Below, in pieces: positions 58,834 to 64,000 of a stretch of DNA of 64,000 nucleotides. The position numbers and the translations under genes were made by a program. The DNA comes from Dichetophora obliterata (Eukaryota; Arthropoda; Insecta; Diptera; Sciomyzidae): positions 259,491,462 to 259,555,461 of the forward strand of contig OY986435.1 of assembly GCA_963920525.1 (NCBI GenBank), given 5' to 3'. The notes beneath the pieces are model-generated. The model saw nothing but the letters and a program-made list of their open reading frames with translations, was not told where the DNA came from and searched no databases. Position 1 is the first letter of the stretch. Each line of letters opens with the position of its first letter.

Positions 58834-61120
58834 TTATTTTTGAAAGTCTTTCTTGCTTTCCAGTCTGGGGTATTTTGCACGGCTTTCTGATGTAACTGCC
58901 ATAACACTGTGTCGATTTTTTTGTAAAACACGTTTAGAAACGCTAGCCAGCAACTGAACATGTCTTTCCGTTGCTTGTATGTGTACCGGAATTCTTGGAT
59001 CAGGCAATGGTGGATCATCGTATTCTATATATTGTTCCAAATGATCATACGGAATGGTATGCGTAAACGGTGGTTCGAATAAGACATTATCTTTATTTAA
59101 ATCAATCATATTCGTATAATCTGTACAATTGAAGTTTATCAAAGGTTTTTGATAAACTCTAAGATGTGCCGGGTCGTACAGATTTCTTCGGTAGTGTAAA
59201 ATTTTCTTGATTGCGATGTTTCGTGTCTCTTTTTTATCATCAAATAACATCGCTAACAGAATATTTTCGGAATGTGCGTAATATGAATTGTCTTTAATGA
59301 CATTATTCACAACTAGGCGTAGATTTGTATCCCAATATTGTGTCCAACGAATGAATTTGTGAAATAATACACTACCGAAGACCACCGAATTATAGTACTT
59401 GATGTTGAAGTGCATCGGCACATACACTTTCATTATGTATGTTGCCAGAATTTTCAAATTCCTTGATGGATTTTCAATTGACACATACAACCGCAACAAT
59501 CTATTCACCTTGGTGAGCCAACGTGAATGTGCTATTGGTCCTGGTTTAATGTGAGACAAATCCGCAGGAACAACACCATTCGAAATTGCATTGGCCATTT
59601 TGTATAGGTACTTTGAATCGGTGGATAATTCAAATGTATCTAAATCAGGTGGCATGTTCTCTAGCACGATTATCTCGAATTCATCTATAAACTGAAAAAA
59701 AAGAAATTAGATGAATTAAATGCAATTTTACCATTTAATAATGGAAAAAATCGATGTGAAAAATGATACATACCGGAAGATTTTCACACGTTTCAATTTG
59801 TTTGCCCAACGTTCCGGTTGTTGTTCGTGATCCAGTGGTCGATGATTTGTCCAAAGTGTTAAACAAATGACGAAATGGCAGCTCGTTGAAGTGCAGAAGG
59901 CATACAAACCAATGCAGCGGTCTATTTAAATGCAATTCATATCGACGCAAAATCCCATTTCTTACGCCAGTATTTGTTGGCTCACCATCACAGCATATGC
60001 CGATTAATGCATCGAGAGCAATTTCTTTTTCGACGAAGAATCCATTCAATGTCATCAATTTGTGTTCAGCATCTTCATTTTCGACTTTTGTGTAGCCTAT
60101 CAATCGAGAATTTGGTTCCTTCAAAACAACTAGATGTGGTTCTTTCACCATCCTTGGATGCAACTTCTCATCGATTTTTTCCATTGTTAAAGCATCATTT
60201 TTTCGGCCGTCGAATGAAAATGCTATCAAATTGGATGCATCATACTGCTTACGAAGCAATTCTTCTCTGCATTTGGCTTTTTCTCGACGCACTTTATTTT
60301 TATCCATGATGATCGGATTGCCATGTGCATCTTTTACGTCAATGTCTTGCATAAGGGATGTTGCGAGTGCTGCTGCTATTCTATCTGACACACCAAATCG
60401 ATCACACATCGCAGCGAAGTTCGAAGCATCGTATCTGGGAGTATACGGTCCTCGTATCAGTGGCGGAACATCTTGTGGACTTGAACTTGGCTCATCTGCA
60501 TCAGTACTTGGTTCATATGCTAAATGGGTCTCTTCAACGCTTGTTGGTATTATTGTTGACGTTGGTGCTGGCTCTTCAACTTCTGGCACGAATTCCGGTA
60601 TCGTCAATCTTCTGACATTATTTTGATCTCGCATAAACTCTTTCAAATGATCTGGAATCAATCCACATGAGCATAATGCTGCATTCAAGTCACATTGACA
60701 TTTGCCGATGTAAAATAACTCTTTTGTAGATTGCACGAACGTTCTGAATGTGGCGATTTTTGGATGTTTAGTTTCGATTTGATACTTGTAAATCAATGTA
60801 CCCAATTTTCTACCAACACTTTTTTTTGTTATAATTTCAACATTAAGTTGACTCCAAATTTCAATCAATTTGTCTGTTACGTGCGGTACGAATGTTTTAT
60901 ACGAAAACATTTTGTTTTCGAGTTTAGCACGTTCGGCCAAGAAAAAAAAACATCTTAAAATATCCTGTTTCGTTGGCAGATTGAATCCACTCAAATCACA
61001 AGATGCACCAAAAACAGCAACATCGTGCGAAGGCAAATGCTTCAAATGAGTTTCGTTACTTGTTGAAGTTGTTGCGGTTTGCGATGTAGACGGCAATGCA
61101 TTTAGATCCATTGCATACAT
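58834..61120 (-). CDS. Putative DDE/D-type transposase, spliced, ~734 aa, intact
   Basis: Exon 1 (ATG at 61120 or 61111 down to 59774) joins exon 2 (59691-58834) across an 82-bp intron (donor ccg|gtatgt, acceptor ttttcag|ttt), in phase and with no stops. Seen along the product: a Ser/Thr-rich start, a short Cys cluster 'CQC...CSC' near residues 140-153, an acidic Pro/Ser-rich linker, 'FSFDGRKNDAL' (Asp ~304), 'CCDGEPTNTG' (Asp ~378), 'HWFVCLLHFNELPFRHLF' (CxxH ~407-410) and, in exon 2, 'HSRWLTKVNRLLRLYV'. Two acidic motifs, CxxH and RW are the layout of RNase H-fold eukaryotic transposases, hence the call. I recall similar uncharacterised proteins in other arthropods but cannot name the superfamily. 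A second, 5' UTR intron may end near 61124. Confidence 0.8.
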
Positions 61121-61207
61121 AAGACTTAAAAAATAACTGAAATTAGTATATTTTAAAACATTTGGTTCGAATATATTTTTTTTACCTGCAAATTGGTAAA
61201 AACGCAA

Positions 61208-61818
61208 TGGTAAAAATGATGAGAATTTTATTTATATTAGTTACGTTTCTTGTTAGAACGTATTAGTTTTTACACACTATGTGGGTGTTACTGGTGTTGC
61301 CTGGTTTCTCCTGGGTGCGTTGGTAGTCGGTGGGGATGATGTTGCTGCTGGTGGCGGAGCCTTGTGTCGTTAATTGCTGCGGCTGTCTGGTGATGTGCCG
61401 TCTGGTGGTGCTGTTGGTATGCCGGGTAATGCACTCTGGAGTATGCGAAAAAACTGACGCGTTTAAACAATTATAAATACGAACACAATTTCTGTACTTA
61501 ATATACTTTAATTTTATTTATTTAAAACCAACTAAATTCTATACGCAAAAAAACGAACCAACGCGGTTAAAGGAATGCGAGAGAAAAGCCAAACCGGGAG
61601 AAAAATCACTAAACATATGACAGCAAGTGTCAAAAGGCCGCACTGAACATCAACAACACAAACCCATCGCCGACCGTCAATACACATCAATGCAGTTTGC
61701 GGTGGGCCACGAGTTTGTTCAGTGCGGATATAAACAATTGACTTACTTAAAATTGAGAACAATAAATGTCAGAGATAAAAAGTCCGCAAAGCAGCAGAAA
61801 TAATTTTGGTTAAAAAAG
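61208..61818 (-). other. Probable 5' region of the transposase gene
   Basis: It lies between the coding exon and the right inverted repeat. 61285-61440 is unusually G/T-rich on the + strand, giving a His/Gln-rich minus-strand frame that looks like low-complexity sequence and not a protein. 61124-61187 has intron-like ends on the minus strand (cag|gtaaaa ... ttttttaag|tc). The promoter was not located. Confidence 0.45.
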
Positions 61819-62656
61819 GCATGAAACGCCCTCTGGCGGTGGTCATAGGTAAAAATAAAGATCAGAAATGAATTTCTCGACCCCAAAAACCCCCCATATA
61901 CACATAAAAAGATAATATAACGATGAATAAAAAATCGAATTTTGAATCAATGATGTTATAGGGGAAAAATCATTTTTTGAAAAGTGGGAGACTCGAAAAT
62001 CGAGATAGACCTATGGTTCCTTCACCAAAGTTGCTTAGAATTGTCCATAGAATCATCCCAGGGGGTGGCTTTAATCGAATTTTTCGGCTCCATACAAATT
62101 GGCCCGGCCTAATATAGATATTGAATAAAGACTGTTTTAAAACATTAAAAAAATTAGTTTAAAAAACTAAAATCCTAGTATTTAAAAGCACGCTAAAAAA
62201 AGTATGAAGCAGAAAAATATTCTTATCTGAAATTGTTATGTACAAACTAATTAATATTTTTTGTCTATTAAATAAACAACTTTCACATAATATGTTTTTG
62301 TATTTAATACTAATTCATAGTTTTGTTCAGAAGATATCCGTGTCATATGCCACCTCATATATATGGTCATATGCCGCCCTTTAAATGTATAGCGGGATGC
62401 ATTTTGCCCTACAGCTTATGATCGCTTACTACTGTTAGAATGTATTGTTTTATTAGGGTAGGTGGCATACGACGCAGATATCTTCTGAACATCACCATGA
62501 ATAAGTATTACATACAATAAAATATATTATATAAAAGTTTTTTATTTAATAGACAAAAAATATTAAAAAGTTTTTAAAGGGTTTTTTTAGAGGGATAACT
62601 GTCAAATTATCTGTCTTACTTAAAAAGAGTCTTTTACTTTTTTTCAATATACTTTG

Positions 62657-63390
62657 ACAAATCACCAAGCAAAGACTTACACTAGAACAGCGTTTACAAA
62701 TCGTGGAAATTTAATTTAAAAATTCACTCTCTGTTCGCCAAACTTATAGAGCACTTCGTCAAGTATACGGCGCGCATAATCGTCCATCTGAGCTGGTTTA
62801 ACGGGAATGTAAACAAGCAGAATTGTCATTTTTGGAGTAAGCACAATTCCCATGAGGCTCTTGAGACTCCATTACAAACCGAAAAAATCACTTTTTAGTG
62901 CGGTTTACATGCCGATGGCGTCATCGGCCCATTTGCCTTTAAATCTGAAACCGGTGCCAACATTACCGCGAATTGCGAACGCTACTGGTAAATGATTCGT
63001 AATTTTTTTATTCCTCATGTCATTGCGAATCATTTGGAAGATAAAGGTATCCAACAAGACGGCACAACATGCCATACAGCGCAAGAAAACATCACTTTGT
63101 TGAGCCAAACGTTAGGTGACCAAATCATCTCAAGAAATGGACCTGTAAATTGGCCACCTCGTTCATGTGATTTGACACATTTGGATTACTTTTTGTGGGG
63201 GTACTTCAAATCTCTAGTCTATGCTGATAAATCAGCAACGATTGATCATTTAGAAGCCAACATTCGACGCACTATTGACGAGTTAAGACCGGGTATGCTC
63301 GAAAAAGTGGTGCAAAGTTTGACCGACACGATGGCTTTTATAATCCGCAGACGCGGAGACCATATGCCAGAAATTATTTTTAAATATTAA
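62657..63390 (+). pseudogene. rosa-type (DD41D) Tc1/mariner transposase, internally deleted
   Basis: The N-terminal block reads 'LTLEQRLQIVEI' and 'RALRQVYGAHNRPSE' (62670-62790). Next come a disrupted junction and 'CGLHADGVIGPFAFKSE', then an open frame from 62992 to a TAA at 63388-63390. That frame carries 'QQDGTTCHTA' (second Asp), 'NGPVNWPPRSCDLTHLDYFLW' split over the third Asp, and the C-terminal 'RRGDHMPEIIFKY'. There are 41 residues between the second and third catalytic aspartates, the DD41D spacing of rosa elements known from Ceratitis. The first-Asp region ('SDEAHFW') is mostly deleted and a stop precedes 62992, so it is inactive. Confidence 0.88.
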
Positions 63391-63805
63391 ATGCCATTAA
63401 ATTTGTGATCTAATCAAGCCAAAAATGTTGGTCGTTGTATTCAATTTTTTGTGTTTCATTTTTAAAAGAAATTCTAAGCCTCTAAAAAGCATCCTATGCA
63501 TAACAATTTCAAGTGAAAATATTTTCTTGTTTCATACCTTTTAGAGCATGTTTTTTAGTAGTCCGGTTTTAATATCTTTAACTAATTTTTTATTTAAATT
63601 ATTTTGGGGATATAATTTTTATACAATCGAAAGTAATAACTTCTAATCAATTAGTTAATGATCAAATTATAAACAAAGATGTTTATAATGTCTCTAAGAA
63701 CTTTTTTTTTAGTTCATTACTATATGTCTTATAGAGAGTGCCATATTGAATTTGATGTGACGTCACATAGCGGATAATCTATAATCAGCGGATGATCAAA
63801 AGGCT
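63391..63805. other. AT-rich stretch after the DD41D remnant
   Basis: 'gcctctaaaaagcatcc' near 63477-63493 may be the eroded right terminus of the DD41D element (compare 'gggtttttttagaggg' at 62580-62595). It contains 'gatgtgacgtcacat', a perfect palindrome, at ~63755. No gene was seen. Confidence 0.4.
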
Positions 63806-63807
63806 TC

Positions 63808-64000
63808 CAACGATATCTCATTTGTCAAATTATGATAATTAGTTTAGAATTTAAGGTTTTTGCAGACTTTCTGTCCTCTGGAGGACGCCATAATCAATTC
63901 AACGATACCTCATTTGTAAAATAATGATAAGAAGATCAGAAGTTAGGGTTTTAGTTGACTTTAGGTCCTTTAGAGGGCTCCACTTGAAATTTTATGTGAC
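63808..64000 (+). repeat. 92-bp tandem repeat, running off the window
   Basis: The units start at 63808 ('caacgatatctcatttgt') and 63900 ('caacgatacctcatttgt') and continue through 'tgataa', 'gactttctgtcctctggagg' / 'gactttaggtcctttagagg'. A half-unit with 'gagagtgcc' and 'gaatttgatgtgac' near 63735-63760 suggests the array begins earlier. Confidence 0.75.

Larger units (their letters stand above)
58389..62112 (-). mobile_element. Complete-looking DNA transposon of unassigned superfamily, 3.7 kb
   Basis: Long terminal inverted repeats (58389-58671 and 61819-62112) begin 'ttaggscgggccaa' and run to 'cgccagagggcgtttcatgc' with high identity. The right arm keeps an extra ~15 bp near its tip. 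The 6-bp direct repeat 'tataga' flanks the element (58383-58388 and 62113-62118). One intron-containing gene on the minus strand fills the middle. All parts of an autonomous element appear to be present. Confidence 0.9.

Noticed and set aside
59886..60626. Plus-strand frames opposite the transposase exon
   Set aside because: Mirror shadows of a coding exon, with no motif of their own.
61288..61470. His/Gln-rich minus-strand frame
   Set aside because: Low-complexity sequence in the probable 5' region of the transposase gene, with no conserved motif.

Overview
The window is eukaryotic, AT-rich and dominated by transposable elements. It most likely comes from a higher (schizophoran) fly, possibly a tephritid. 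The reasons are a split axonemal dynein gene with GT-AG introns, mariner and rosa-type (DD41D) transposons, jockey-like and RNase H-bearing LINEs, a Helentron, and many small TA/TAA/TTA-flanked MITEs. The species call is inference.

The only host gene I can support is the 3' end of an axonemal dynein heavy chain of the outer-arm beta class (DNAH9/11/17; fly kl-5/Dhc93AB group) on the + strand. Its last three exons are 5070-7835, 11067-11261 and 40571-40670. They join in phase to encode the last 1,019 residues. The introns between them are 3.2 kb and 29.3 kb, and the exon before them lies more than 5 kb upstream, outside the window. The 29-kb intron is a repeat graveyard. It holds a mariner copy, a 1.7-kb Tc1-like element with long inverted repeats, a 3.6-kb hAT-like insertion with a perfect 8-bp target duplication and a nested LINE, a DD41D transposase fragment, a hAT transposase shard, a 165-bp pentanucleotide array, tRNA-like SINE pieces, and many MITEs.

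Downstream of the gene (41-64 kb) there is no host gene I recognise. In order it holds: a hAT remnant with a LINE inside (41.1-42.9 kb); a foldback structure (43.5-44.5 kb); a duplicated segment split by a TIR element (44.9-46.7 kb); a decayed Helentron with Pif1 helicase and C-terminal endonuclease (47.0-48.8 kb); about 5 kb of AT-rich sequence without genes; a 4.1-kb satellite of ~143-bp units (53.85-57.99 kb) interrupted by a SINE and a MITE; a 3.7-kb DNA transposon with ~285-bp inverted repeats, a 6-bp target duplication and an apparently intact intron-containing gene of about 734 codons (58.39-62.11 kb); a deleted DD41D copy (62.7-63.4 kb); and a 92-bp tandem repeat.

The best candidate for something under-described is the 58.4-62.1 kb transposon. 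Its spliced product has two DG-type acidic motifs, a CxxH motif and an RW motif, which suggests an RNase H-fold (DDE/D) transposase of a superfamily I cannot name. Next come a family of ~145-bp near-perfect hairpins present three times, and the dynein intron architecture, which resembles the giant introns of Drosophila Y-linked male-fertility dyneins.
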